DNA of 64,000 nucleotides from Siphonodentalium dalli (taxonomy: Eukaryota; Mollusca; Scaphopoda; Gadilida; Siphonodentaliidae). The notes below the pieces were generated by a model. That model ran no database searches. It worked only from the letters and a program-made list of their open reading frames with translations, and had not been told where the DNA came from. Both the position numbers and the translations under genes were made by a program. Below, piece after piece: positions 21,944 to 34,600 of the stretch. The stretch covers positions 47,424,443-47,488,442 of the forward strand of contig CP136068.1 of assembly GCA_032622095.1 (NCBI GenBank), given 5' to 3'. Every line of letters begins with the position of its first letter. Position 1 is the first letter of the stretch.

Positions 21944-24110
21944 TATAATATTAATCTTATACAGGTTTGAATCGAGGTATATTAATTTTTTGCTATATCC
22001 CACAAGTTAAGTGCATTTCAAGAAACGGACTAAGCTCAGCATGACCGTTAATCTCGTGACATTGCTGTCTTAGCGACGTATTAACAAATCATGTTGGTCA
22101 TCTCAAAATTGAGTCATATTTCGGTTACCATTTTAGATTTTTCGAACGAATAAGTTTATGCATAAAAGTTAAATAAAACTGCAATATGTCTACACCGCAT
22201 CACATAATTTATGTTTAAAATGTCTGAGGCCGTTATTTGTTTTTCTTTCCGTTTAGACGGCTTTTATCGCAGAAAATGTACACTATACAATGTGTTCACG
22301 ATACAATGTGTTCACGATACCTTTCTTACATAATGTACTGCTATAAGTTTAATCTAGCGGATGCAGAACTATAACTAGGTTGAAAGTCTCTTTTGTTGTG
22401 TGAGAACATTGACATTAGATTGAGAAAATGCCATAGTTCTGATTGTTGCAAATGGGTGAATTTTAAATCAGGACCTATATTATGTTTATTGCTGACTAAT
22501 CGCCATTAATGTCCACAACCTCACCATATGGACTTTAACAAAGTCTTCGTGGTCATGTACGGCAGGAATTACTGCTCAAAAAGACGAACATCGTTGGTGT
22601 TTTTATTTAAAAACTAACATACATTTGGTCAAAAATATTAATGTGTGTAATCTCAACTCGTTAGATGTGTGATTTTTCGCTCGACACATCCTCGCGAAAA
22701 TGCATTCTTCTATATCGCTTAGATAACTACCAAATCAATACACACAGTGGCATTATCGCATATGGGTTATATGTCATATTCGCAAATTAGTATAGCGATA
22801 TAATTTATGTGTGATACATATACATGGCAAATTCATGGGCATATTTAAATTTGATGGCAACAGCTGACGCGATTTCTGAAATCAGTCTAGGTGCATATAT
22901 TTACAACACGTGTGGACACATATAACATTTACAACACGTGTGTACACGGATCAATTTACAACAGGTGTAGACACATAAAATCATGGATCGTATGATATAT
23001 CAGACCTGCTTAATTCCACTGCAATTTAGGTGATGTTGTCAAAATTATTGTCTGCAAAATACAATTGGGCTTAAGAAAATTGCGATCAATATGTGTATAT
23101 TCTAACACGCCAGTCTGATCCTCATAGATTACAGGTTGCGATTGGTATGTGAATATGCTAACACTTCAGTTTGATCCACATATAGCACAAGTTGTGTAGT
23201 TTTTAGCTTTACATATTGTGTGGTTTACATGTAAATATATTTATCTACACGAAGCTAAGCACTCAATATTATAGTTATAAATTGTACATGACATACACGT
23301 AGTTAGTTATCAAATTCCACTGGAACTTTTCGTGTTCAAGGCACACCAGTATATTCTTTTCGACAAACAACCACTTGAATTCGCAACAAATGTGATGCCA
23401 TTCCTTGATATATATGACATTCTGGTGTTTCTTCTAAACATCATTGACTCATGCTGAAAATTGTTACAGGGCAGACCCAGTTCTTTTTTTCTTCTTACAA
23501 TTCCACTCAGACCCCATCACTCCGTGGAACGTCTGGCATCTCTTGTCGTGGAGCAACCATAGCTGAAGAGAACTATGCCACCATGTGCTCCTCCTAAACA
23601 AAACCGCATTCGCAAATAAACTGTGCTGCAGTCGGTCTGGTTCGATACACACTAATGACTTTCTATATGTAACGTTCGAGTGCCATGCCCCAGTGTTGAT
23701 TCATATCCGCGATATACTCTGAAAAGAGTTAACTAATATTATACGGAATGGATGATATGAGTTTCTGGCTTGTCTTGCGGATGATTCTCTTTCTGCGCTC
23801 GCCATTAGAAACACTAACATGTTCGAACGAAAACACGCTTGTCTTAACGTTGGATACCGTATAATCAATGTTGTCATGTTGCTTACTGACGCTACTGGTC
23901 ATATTCCATAATGTTCGACTGTATCCGCGACACACTAGCCAGACCCATTGTCAAGGTGTGTTAAAGAGTGTATATTCTGCAATTGACTCATAATGTTTAA
24001 TTTTTTTCTGAAACTGTATGTTGTGTGACATATTGTCTGTATAATATCTACATAGAGGAGGCAATACATATATATCATCACAATCATCATCAGCTTTGTT
24101 CGTGTAATCG
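21944..24110. other. Intron sequence with a small CACGTG repeat
   Basis: No gene recognised. At 22908-22980 the segment TTTACAACACGTGTGGACAC occurs three times with changes, each about 27-30 bp apart. The core ACACGTGT is a perfect dyad. The rest is plain AT-rich DNA. Confidence 0.45.
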
Positions 24111-24871
24111 CTGTCGAAACCAACATCGCAGCCATCTGCATTGTCATCCACGCTGACGGAATCGATATCATCGTCGAAGCCATCTTCATCGCCATCCATA
24201 CTGCCGGAATCGATATCAACGTCGCAGCCATATTCATCGCCATTAACAATAACGGAATCGATACCAACATCGCAGCCATCTGCATCGCCATCCACGCTGA
24301 CGGAATCGATAACAACATCGCAGCCATCTGCATCGCCATCAACACTAACGGAATCGATATCAACGTCGCAGCCATCTGCATCGCCATCCACGCTGACGGA
24401 ATCGATAACAACATCGCAGCCATCTGCATCGCTATCAACACTAACGGAATCGATATCAACGTCGCAGCCATCTGCATCGCCATCCACGCTGACGGAATCG
24501 ATAACAACATCGCAGCCATCTGCATCGCCATCAACACTAACGGAATCGATACCAACATCGCAGCCATCTGCATCGTCATCCACGCTGACGGAATCGATAA
24601 TAACATCGCAGCCATCTGCATCGCCATCAACACTAACGGAGTCGATATCAACATCGCAGCCATCTGCATCGCCATCCACGCTGACGGAATCGATAACAAC
24701 AATGCAGCCATCTGCATCGCCATCAACACTAACGGAATTGATACAAACATCGCAGCCATCTGCATCGCCATTCACGTTGACGGAATCGATAACAACATCG
24801 CATCCATCTGCATCGCCATCAACACTAACGGAATCGATATCAACGTCGCAGCTATCTTCATCGCCATCCAC
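23951..24871 (-). CDS. Candidate repetitive acidic protein encoded by the 48-bp array (doubtful)
   Basis: 306-codon minus-strand frame. Most of it is 16-residue repeats with the pattern DxDxDGxD, the spacing of Asp residues in EF-hand and thrombospondin type-3 calcium loops, each with a single Cys. The last 45 residues are non-repetitive. The plus-strand frame of 260 codons (Ser/Thr/Pro-rich) is equally open, so coding status cannot be decided from sequence. An acidic calcium-binding secreted protein would be one reading, but no signal sequence is present. Confidence 0.2.
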   Translation of the reverse strand: MDGDEDSCDVDIDSVSVDGDADGCDVVIDSVNVNGDADGCDVCINSVSVDGDADGCIVVIDSVSVDGDADGCDVDIDSVSVDGDADGCDVIIDSVSVDDDADGCDVGIDSVSVDGDADGCDVVIDSVSVDGDADGCDVDIDSVSVDSDADGCDVVIDSVSVDGDADGCDVDIDSVSVDGDADGCDVVIDSVSVDGDADGCDVGIDSVIVNGDEYGCDVDIDSGSMDGDEDGFDDDIDSVSVDDNADGCDVGFDSDYTNKADDDCDDIYVLPPLCRYYTDNMSHNIQFQKKIKHYESIAEYTLFNTP

Positions 24872-24935
24872 TCTGACTGAATCGATACCATCATCGCCGC
24901 CATCTTTATCGCCATCTCCATGACCGGATCGATAC
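24115..24935. repeat. 48-bp minisatellite, about 17 units, open on both strands
   Basis: The unit is 48 bp, i.e. 16 codons, so long open frames arise on both strands. Plus strand reads repeats of TSQPSASPSTLTESI; minus strand reads DGDADGCDVVIDSVSV. Neighbouring units differ systematically (ACAACATCGCAGC against ATCAACGTCGCAGC), giving a 96-bp higher-order period. Units at the right end are degenerate and shift frame. No adjacent exon, signal peptide or domain was found. Confidence 0.9.
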
Positions 24936-25098
24936 CATCATCGCCGCCATCTCCACTTGTGCAATTGAATACCCAATGATGTTATGTCTTGTCAACGTAA
25001 ATATAGACATCACCTAGCATACACCGATGATACGCGTTTATTATCGCCAAATGTGATAATTCTGTTTCGCAAGTGTACTAACGATGCAGACATATTAA

Positions 25099-26271
25099 AG
25101 TGATATGAAACACTCAGATAGGGTGAACACATAGAAAAGGAGAATACTCTTGCTCAAAGTAGTTATTTTGACAAATTGAAAACAAACGCCGTTATTCTTA
25201 CATATTAATTGAATGCAGTGACTCTCGATGACGAAATCGGTTGCGTTAGTTTATCGCTGATATTTGCGTCCCGAATAGAGAAGTAAATATTTACAATTGA
25301 GAGTAGTTCAGACGATGGTTTCTATGGAGAGGTACGGTCGATTTTCTTAATATTTTCGGCGATGTTAGTAGAATGCTATATTCCTACAGTTGGCATGGTG
25401 CCTGAATACGAACTTGTCAGTTTCGCACACCCGACCAAGTACATAATATGTCTTTAACATCAAATTATCATATATAGCAAATCTAAATCATTATGTCGGC
25501 ATGATATATATCCCAAAGTGCATGCTTATTGTGTAATCATTCAAAACTTAATCCACATGGTAGCCCCGATACAACATGTTAATCAGAACATTACTTTTAT
25601 TGTTTTCAAGTTGTCAAATCCCTACTTATTCATGGATATATTTCTCTATTGCATTGTTTTCAAAAAAATTAGTTAAGTCCTTCCTTTACTAGATGGATTC
25701 CCCCAGTCAGTTACGAAAGAATAAATTGGAATGGTTTATCATTTATCTGGAGGGGTGTTCAGGAAAATAAGCAGACGACAACCAGACCAAACGATGATAC
25801 GAATGCTTAATATTATATTTAAATTAATTGGTGGGAAATGTTCAGGTAATTTGTTCAACACACAACCTATCTGATCGTTATGTTAAATTCTTGATCTTAA
25901 AGACATACTATGGACGTTTATGGGCGCATTCAACAAATAAATTAGTACTCAGGCGCTGTGCCAACTGGGGGATGTAAAATTATAATAACATCGCTGAAAA
26001 TCTCAACGAAATCGACCACACCACTCCATAGAAAACATCGCCTGAACAACGCGCAATTGTAAATATTTACATCTCGATTCGGAACGCAACAAACGGCGAT
26101 AAACGAACGCAAATGATTTCACCACCGAGAGTCATTGAATTTAATTAATATACAAGAATGACGGTGTGTGTTGTAAATTTGTATTTATATTCGTAAAAAT
26201 AACCTTGAGCAAGATTATTCTGCATTTCTAATATTCTATTTGATCACCCTACCGGAGTGTTTAACATCACT
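25099..26271. mobile_element. TTAA-flanked element with long TIRs (family D)
   Basis: 1173 bp. Left end AGTGATATGAAACACTC, right end complementary (GAGTGTTTAACATCACT), with TTAA at 25095-25098 and 26272-26275. The inverted arms extend about 280 bp, to near 25371 on the left and 25985 on the right. No coding sequence. A second copy, itself disrupted, starts at 45809. Confidence 0.85.
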
Positions 26272-26275
26272 TTAA

Positions 26276-27275
26276 CAGTAGCTAAGGGAACTACTCGTAA
26301 GTGAGTGTTTCTTATTTTAAATGGGCTAAGGCCACCGTGTTACAATAGTGGATGTCAGGGATATTATGTATCAGTTTCTTTGAAAAGCCGACGAAAATCC
26401 TATATAGGATGTACGTCTCTAGAACTCTCTATTAAATTTAGGTTCTGTATTGAAGGGATTCCCTCCATTTCATTGGAGAGTGTCGCAGACTACGCGCGAT
26501 TTCATTGGTTTATGGCATAACACATCACTTCACAGATCTAAGGTCAATGACGCCGTTGAAAATTTTCCTACGCATTGTCAAACTAAACTATTGTTGGAAA
26601 ACTTAATACAGGCGATATATCCATAATTCATTTTACTCATCGCAATATACATGTAGGAGACATCATCTTCGAGTTTTATCAGTCAACGATATTCATGACT
26701 GATTATTCTTTCGCATCTTGTTGTATTTGTAGGTATTTCTAAATACTATACGATTCATACAAACAATTACTATGCCAGGATTGCACTTCATATTTGGAAA
26801 CGGTTTATTACGTCATATAATTGGGAATGCCGCGTCGTCGTAGAAATGAAATATAATGGACACTGCTAGAGACGTAAATCAGTTAGGATATTAGTCGGAT
26901 TTTCAAAGAGACTGATTATGTATGTGGTATATGATAGAAGATTGTAGTGATTGTGGTGCAATCGTGTATGAATGATCGAATGTGGTCTATGTCCTGGTCG
27001 AGTTAGTGAGTAAGGGTGTGTAGGTTGATAGATGGCATTTTAACTGCAATCCTGATATCAGACATATTATAACATATATTTTTGGTATATAACACACTGA
27101 AACGAATTACTGCATCTGCAATTGACATTTACATCAGGAATTAAATAAGTAAAATAAACGGATACCAAAATCAGAAATAAAGATAAATATAAATATCACT
27201 GACCATGAAATACACATTACATCATAAAATGGTAATCCATTCTCAATATTCATACTTCTCTCGTAAATATTCCAG
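26276..27275 (+). other. End of SLC16-like intron 1, nothing recognised
   Basis: AT-rich intronic DNA up to the exon 2 acceptor. Confidence 0.5.
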
Positions 27276-27419
27276 GACCCATCGTGGGTCTCCTACTGGA
27301 GAGATACAGCTTCCGCCAGGTGGCCATCACTGGAGCGCTGCTCAACTCGGCATGCTTCATTGCTGCGATCTTCTCACCTAATATCGAGGTACTAATCATC
27401 ACGTATGGAGTTCTTGGTG
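27276..27419 (+). CDS. SLC16/monocarboxylate transporter-like, exon 2
   Basis: 144-bp internal exon between a TTCCAG acceptor (ending 27275) and a GTAAGT donor (27420). Both ends are phase 1, so it fits exons 1 and 3 without a frame change. It encodes about 48 residues: the end of TM2 (GPIVGLLLERYSFRQV, matching the family Gly-Pro and basic loop between TM2 and TM3), TM3 (AITGALLNSACFIAAIF) and the start of TM4 (VLIITYGVLGG). It lies 22.9 kb downstream of exon 1, across an intron full of transposons. No lesions are visible. Confidence 0.9.
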
Positions 27420-27507
27420 GTAAGTGGTACCGACTTGAACTATTTATATCTGTGTATACTGATTATTCGTGTGTTCACCAGGGATAATACGAGTGTTTGT
27501 GTCCACC

Positions 27508-27632
27508 AAAGAACCATTTTTCAAAATTGACTAGGTTATAAAGTTCCTGAATTCACAAGGAATCGAGCACAGCCCCGGACATTAACACTGTCGCATATGG
27601 AGAATAATTGGTGTCCTGTAACCTATATCAAG
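27508..27632 (+). repeat. 125-bp direct repeat, first copy
   Basis: From CCATTTTTCAAAATTGACTA to TGTCCTGTAACCT. A copy about 95% alike is at 28822-28940, in the same orientation 1.3 kb away. The pair could be the ends of an LTR-like or retrocopied unit, or a segmental duplication. Confidence 0.75.
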
Positions 27633-28821
27633 ATATGGTCGTTTTTCAGATTTCTGCTCTGGAACACGGCCAGTGCTCATTATACTCTGAAAACAAATTG
27701 GGAGCTTGAAGCACGCGATACGACAGATTATTAAGGCACAGGAGCCGTCAAATAAAATTAAAAATTAACCCCTCCCATACCATTTCTGCATCTCGCTGTA
27801 AGCCGAAAACTGTCATTTTCGGCCTATTGCGGGCACATGAATGCCCCTTTAATGAATGTGATACCACCATTTGGGGCACCCGACACTCCAGATGAACGAA
27901 TAGGCGGATTTGTCCGGATTGAGCACGACATAGGCGTAAATCATTGTTTCATTATGGACCGCACTCTAACACATGATGCAAAATCGGTCCAGTATCTGGT
28001 CAAACAAAGTCGAATTGCCCCTTTAAGATGACTGTTTGACAAAAAAGGACAACCCCGGAAATTTGCAGAATTGGATTAACGATCTAACGCGCCCAAATTT
28101 CCGCCAATAAATGCATTCTTTTGACGGGTAAAATTGGGTTTTCTGACGATTTTATTCGAAAATTTGGTAGGTGCGCCCAAATTGAACACAAAGTGCGCCC
28201 AATTAACCTGGCGAATCGTATGATATATTTTCTGGAAGAGATATCTACAAGCTATCAGATCGACAACATGTATGTACGTCGTCATTGTGTACTATGCCAT
28301 AATGCAGCTTCAATGAAAACAAATCACATTCAAGTCAATATATATTTTTTAACATATTCAGATATGGGTGGTGGCAGAAGAGGGTTAATAAAGACATTTT
28401 TCGAATCAAAGTTAGTTATTTTGACGTCGGTATATAAATGGCCACAATTTAATATCGTTTGGAGGACTATATTATCTGCCCAATACTCACTATAGGTTAT
28501 AGTACACCAATTATAAAAAAAATTCTCCCTTGGTGTGCTGTCACCCTCAAGTCAGCATAAAATCACATCTGGTTGATTATGCTTGGGATAAAATTAATGC
28601 AAAAACAAGAAAAAATCAAAGCCACCATGGAAATATTATACCTAGATGAATATTGATCCAGAGTGGGTAAAATAATTAACCTGGGATTTAATGGGGGTAT
28701 GTTTGAAAATTTGATGATGATTTATTTTGAGCGGAATTAGGGTAGTATCAAAAGCGGTAAATTTAAAGATGGAAAACCCACACGGACCTATTAATTTGTT
28801 TGGGTCAAATTGGGTCCGAAG

Positions 28822-28940
28822 AGCCATTTTTCAAAATTGACTAGGTTAGGCAGTTCCTGAATTCACAAGGAATCGAGCATATCCCCGGACATTAACACTG
28901 TCGCCTATGGAGAGTAATTGGTGTCCTGTAACCTGTAGAG
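28822..28940 (+). repeat. 125-bp direct repeat, second copy
   Basis: Second copy of the repeat at 27508. The 1.2 kb between the copies contains no recognisable gag, protease or polymerase sequence. Confidence 0.75.
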
Positions 28941-29148
28941 GCCGTGTTGAGATTAAAAAAAAAATTCCCGTCAATTATAATTACTGACTCTATTGTTCTA
29001 TATTAGATGCGTGTGGTCGTATTCTCTAGCGAGACCGCTATGTTATATTTCCAACTGAAGAAGGGTCGCGGTTTGGTAAGCTCCCAATGAGACAGTAAAT
29101 GTACCATATGTAGTCCATATTGATTTGGCACAATATACCCCACCATCC

Positions 29149-29207
29149 CGAACACACACACGCACGCGCGCACGCGCGAAGCACGTACGCACGTACGCAC
29201 ACGCACG

Positions 29208-29244
<37 letters not shown>

Positions 29245-29255
29245 TATATATATAT
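29149..29255. repeat. Compound (CACGCG/ACGT)n-(AT)n microsatellite
   Basis: Alternating purine-pyrimidine tract: CACACGCACGCGCGCACGCG-like sequence followed by a long AT run with one interruption. Such a tract is prone to Z-DNA and cruciform structure. Confidence 0.95.
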
Positions 29256-29466
29256 GACTTTGGGGTGGTGGAGTCTATTGTGCCAAATACGTGTGCGATG
29301 GTCCATATAACATGAGGTAAAAACTCGTGCGCCACAATACACACTCTGTGTTATGCGGACTTTGTTCACATATTATAGTTGCACTGCTATTGGACTCGAT
29401 CTCCAATTACGTCGTTTGTAATATTATAATGTTTCTGGCTGATGTTTTCAATATAACCCTCCCCAC

Positions 29467-30230
29467 ACTCTAAATCGCGTTGGGTAAAATATTACCCAAA
29501 TTGGGTAACAGTTTTACCCAACACAATGGTGCATATAGCACCAAGCGAACGTTTAGTAACTTTTTACTATTTGTGTTGAGTAAAACATGTTACCCAATTT
29601 GGGCCCATGTTACCCACTGTTGGGCAACGTTTTTACGCAACGCAGGGTAACACTTTACACGCTCTTCTATGCTAACATAAATAGATATCCCTCCTTTAAG
29701 TCATCTTAGGTCAAATGCAAATATCCAATTCATTTTCCCCACTCATGTGACTCATGTGTATAGATTTACCTACACATCGTATAAGCTGATAAATAACGCT
29801 CTTTATTGCTAATTATAATTATATAATATTTAAGTTCCCGGTTATAGTCAACATAACCTATCCAATGGTACTCCCCGGTCAGTTCACCATTGCATAGTTC
29901 ATACAAATTGCCAGCGACAGGGTCCGACCGTTTTGGGTGTATGACTAATTATTTTATTAAAATTGTGTATTCATGGCCCTTTAAGTAGTCTGATGTCAAC
30001 GGTACCTATCCCATGACACTCATCTGGTTAATTTACCCCTGTAAATCAATTTTCAACGACAAGATTCTAACCATTTTGGGTACTTAATTAATTATTTATT
30101 CAGTATTTAAATTAATGCCCTTTTAAGACATCTGACGTCATCTATCCCGTGACACTCCCCGTTTGGTCGCCCATAACCGGACAGACAGCGAACAAATAAA
30201 CACAATTGAGTTGTATTGGTATATATTATC
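29467..30230 (+). repeat. Tandem-core repeat element, copy 1
   Basis: Begins with palindromic GTTGGGTAAA/TTTACCCAAC motifs (29476-29650), then degenerate units with the core TTAAG-CATCTGA-GTCAACGG-ACCTATCC-TGACACTC near 29690, 29985 and 30120. It ends in a GGACAGACAGCGAACAAATA microsatellite-like stretch followed by ACAATTGAGTTGTATT. The same core and ending recur at 33840-34600. Confidence 0.6.
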
Positions 30231-30709
30231 CTGGTATACAAAAAGTACCAAACCATTATTGGTACGAAACGTCTTACAGTTCAGCGTCCAACTGAATGAA
30301 ATGAGGGGTGGGGTGAAAAATTCCATCTCAGCAGCTGATCCGGAGACACAAAAACCTGTTAGTGATACAAATACTGTCAAAATATGGTTGTGTGACGAAT
30401 CTGTATACCTTCGGGTGACTACTTTAGTTTCATCAAGCCACATTCTGTCAACTTGCTGATAAACAAATTGTCAGCCATTTAACTTTGTTTTAACAACACG
30501 GCGTCGTCCGGTCGTGACGAATTATTGGTCCGAATGATATCACGTGATATTACTCTAAATGCAGTAAAATAGCACGCTAAGGGATTTTACGGCACATATC
30601 ATTTCAGATTAACACAATATATGGTGTATTATCACTCTACATTTTACTAAACTGCCCAATATCCGATTACTGGTGTTGGGCTATATAGACCTTTTCCCAG
30701 CGGAACTTA

Positions 30710-33195
30710 CACTGTTAGAACAAATACCGTCGCTTTAACGGTCTGTAACCGCGCAACGTCGCTGCCAACATTTGACCGTTAAACATACGGTCAGACTGTA
30801 GCATGTTCCTCTGTATAAAACTGTTTAAGTAACTGGCATACCGTAACCAGTAACTGTCAGACTGTTGTATTTTTTACGTTTCAGCACCGTTTAATTAATA
30901 TCAAGACCGTAACTAATAAAGGTCAGGCCAATGGTATAGTTCATGGGTCAACACCAATTTTTTCTCTTAATTTGCTAATTTACCATAGAATTAGCCAGGT
31001 TCTCATGGTGACAATCTGATTTTCCGATAGAAATTACGAATCATATGGTTTTGAATGGTCGAAACTAGTATTATTCGTAACTGAAATACATCTTAGTTCT
31101 TGTGTTACGATCATAGTTTTGATGAAATGTAAATCCTCAATGCATAGAGTGATAGACAACACTTATGAAACTTTGCAGTTTGCAGAGGATCAAGCTTGTT
31201 ATCTGCCTAGTAGAATTTAATCCGGAAAAGGCTGCGCACGCGTAATGTGTTCGCCTTTCACTAACTACTGTATAAATATGGCTGTAAATACAAAAACGAT
31301 ACTAGTAATAGCTGATAAGCCAACACATCACAATTCAGTTATGAGTAATACTAATTTCGACCATTCTAAAACATGAATCGGCATGCCCCTTTAAGCCATC
31401 AAAAGAACAACAAAGCTCCATGTTTCACTGTGAAAACTCAAATTTATGTACACGTAAAAGTAAAATATCTTAATGGCAACACTTTTTAGTAACATGTACG
31501 GCGTGAAATTGTCCAGTCACTTTTAAACACAGTTTTGTTTTAACAGGCGAATTCGTACATCATGACAAGACAGTACCAGTCAGAAGAAGTGGTATTTTTA
31601 GGCGCACCTTTATTGAGATACTGAGCGTGCTTAATTTAGAAAAAAGGCGTGATTATAGCACAATACCAAAAATACGTCGCGCTTATTATTGCAATATTGA
31701 ACGCAAAATATTGCGATACTAAGCGCGCTAAATGTCAAAACCTGATAGTGTTATATTTATATTAGATAAATACTGTGCATATAAGCGCAAAATATTGAGA
31801 TATTAAGCGCAAAATATTGCAATAATATCACAAGCGACATGCTTGTAAGCGTTTCCACTTGCAATATTATTGCGATATTGTGCGCGAAAATAACGCGCTT
31901 AATATACCACTTCTTTTGATCAATAACAGCTAGTTGGGATTGGAACCTTCGACAACAGCAGATCCCATAATAACTGTGCGCAATGACTTGGCGACAATGT
32001 TCTCCTGTAGTCGCACATTTTCCATGAAATTTTAAAGCATGATGCCCGATGATGCATAAAACTGTATACTGTCAGTGTTAGTGAGTCAGCCAAAGATAGT
32101 TTGATAAGAACATCCAACCAATAGTGTACTCCCGGTAAATTGTCGAAATAACTTGACGATAACATGGCGAATGATGACAATGTCTCATATCCACACATTT
32201 CAATGAAAATTTATGAACACGGGATAAATTGGTCCGTGTAATTGTAAAGTTGGAATTGTAGATATGTGATCATCCGTCACTGCGCGGCGTCAGTTCATTG
32301 TTTACGATGTTGCTGTTGACACCGAAGCTTTTGTGAATTACACTGGTGCGTACAGTACATGTATATCCTCTTTTGTAAATGTACATTCATGTGCTTTGAA
32401 ACAATCAGATTCAGAACACTGTCAACTGGATTGTCAACATTATAATAGTGATAGCTGCTCGTTGAGTCGCTGATGTTACTATTGTCACTATTGGTTGACA
32501 TCGAAGCTCGTGTTAATTGTACCTCTATCATCTTGTGTCAGTAAATGTGCCAGTGTTTTGATACTAAGTCACAACAATGTCAATTTCAACATCATCACTG
32601 AGTCGACTGAAGTCAGACCCCGGATCACGCCATGAATCGATTTGGCATTATTCTCTACTATCTAATTTAGTTGAAATTGTCAATGATTAAGCCGATTTTC
32701 GTAGAATTGAAACTTGTCTGGTTATCGAAGGAACCGAATTCAGACCGTCTTAACAACTGTCCACAATCGAACAGGTAACAGTTTTCCAAAAAAACAATAG
32801 TTTGGAGAAAATATGCAACGCCAAAGAAAAATTGCGAAAAATGATCTGAATGCTAAAACGCGAACTTAAACCCGGAATGAGAATAAGTTAACGTACTCAT
32901 CAATATACGTACCGACCGCATAACACAAACTGAATGCCGGAAATAATACATATTAAATATCAGCAGAGTAAGATTCAGTCATACTGTATGGAGTCATTGC
33001 CGTATATACTATGGTCGCCGATAAATATAGTATTGAATTTTGACGGCATGACTTTGAATCACGAAAATATTTAATTTAGACAATTTCCATGGGCACATAA
33101 CATAACGGTATGGGACCGTCAAACTGATGAAACGGTATGGGACCGGCGATTATGACGGCCTGAAACCGTCGAACCGACAGTAATTTCTAACAGTG
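30710..33195. mobile_element. TA-flanked TIR element, 2.5 kb, with subterminal ACCGT arrays
   Basis: Ends CACTGTTAGAA and TTCTAACAGTG, each flanked by TA (30708-30709, 33196-33197), as in Tc1/mariner elements. Both subterminal regions (30725-30925 and 33105-33180) hold many ACCGT/ACGGT motifs in both orientations, like transposase-binding sites. No transposase sequence. A second inverted-repeat unit is nested at 31582-31915. Confidence 0.75.
31582..31915. mobile_element. Nested inverted-repeat element rich in GCGCTTAATAT motifs
   Basis: Bounded by AGAAGAAGTGGTATTTTT and the inverse AATATACCACTTCTTTT. The inside repeats AAGCGCAAAATATTGCGATA-type words in both orientations. No clear target duplication. 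Confidence 0.6.
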
Positions 33196-33839
33196 TAGAG
33201 CGCATTATACAAACTTGACATTGTGCTCAGACATAGTCAGAGAGCTGGAAGAAACAAACTATTATGTCACGCGGCATTGCATTTGTTAGCATAATACATC
33301 GATTACCAGTGTACTCCAGTCCACTCTTAGAACAAATTTGAAAACTGTTTTTTTTAAACTGCATCAAGCTTCAGGGCGATTATATAACAACAATTAACTG
33401 TGACTATGTTTAAATCATGACACTAGCGGGCGTATCAGTACCGTCTCACATATACAATGTAAAGATCAAGATCCCTATATCAGCTTCCAGCTTTTGAGTA
33501 ATGTTCGCAATTATCCAACCATAGTTTGCTTTAATTTGATTCGGAATCGATTTTTAATCTCAGTGCGACACCTAATTCGACTTTCTAATTATTTCATAAA
33601 AAGAATGTGGTGGTCGCGTGTTGTTCTGGGATACGGCGCTGTGGTCATTTTGGGTCATATTGTGTGAGTGTGCCCCCAACGATAACAGCGCCGTACCATT
33701 TCCCCAAACAACACACACACAAAATCAATTGCTTATATTCATGTAGCATTTTCATAATGTATTCCAATAAAAAGCTAAGTGTATACTTATTTATTTTCAC
33801 AAAATATTCCACGCAGCTCATTTAGTCAGCCCAATGAAA

Positions 33840-34600
33840 TATTTCCAAGCACTGAGGACTCTATTTATTGCTAATTATTAGTACATCTTTGAATCATTTG
33901 GGGTCAACAACACCTATCCTGTGACATTCCTCGATTCAGTTTACTTTTGTTCACCAATTTCCCCACTTATACTCTGGGCTGACAACAAACGCTCGTTGTT
34001 GATCACACAAGTTATTAATCCCCCTTTAATTCCTGTGCGGTAAAACAAATCATGACATTCCCCTGGTCAGGTGACCCATATTTACCAATTTTCCTACATA
34101 TCATCTAACCTGATACGGAACGCTTTTTATTGTTCATATTTGCCACCGTAGGTCATATGTGGTCAACACCATCTATCTCATGACACTCTGTGGGTCAATT
34201 TATCTCCGTGTTTCAATGTTCACCGCGACCAGATTGCATCCATTATTGGTTAATAATTAATTATATAGTTAAATTAATTATTAGTGCCCTTTTAAGATAT
34301 TTGAGGTCAACGGGGCCTATCTGGTAAGACTCCGCGAGTCAAATTACCCATATCCACAATAGTTCGGCTACGGTGGTCCAACCATTTGGTCGCCTCTGGC
34401 AAAAAAAAATAAAATATTTATATATATATAATAAGCATTAGTGCCCCTTTATGACATCTGGCGTGAGCGGGACCTATCTAATAAAGCTCCCAGGGTTAAA
34501 TTACTTCTACATACAAATGTTCAGCCATGTGGTCGCCTAGCAGCGGACGGACAAACAAACAAACAAACAAACAAACTCACAGCACAATTGAGTTATATTA
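33840..34600 (+). repeat. Tandem-core repeat element, copy 2, with (AAAC)n end
   Basis: Four to five degenerate units of the same core as 29467-30230 (near 33890, 34030, 34150, 34290, 34445), then a run of AAACAAAC at 34550-34575 and CACAATTGAGTTATATT. Copies 1 and 2 are in the same orientation and have the 2.5-kb TA-flanked element between them. Confidence 0.6.

Noticed and set aside
27508..28940. LTR retrotransposon
   Set aside because: The repeats are only 125 bp and there is no gag-pol sequence or primer-binding site that I can see; kept only as a direct repeat.
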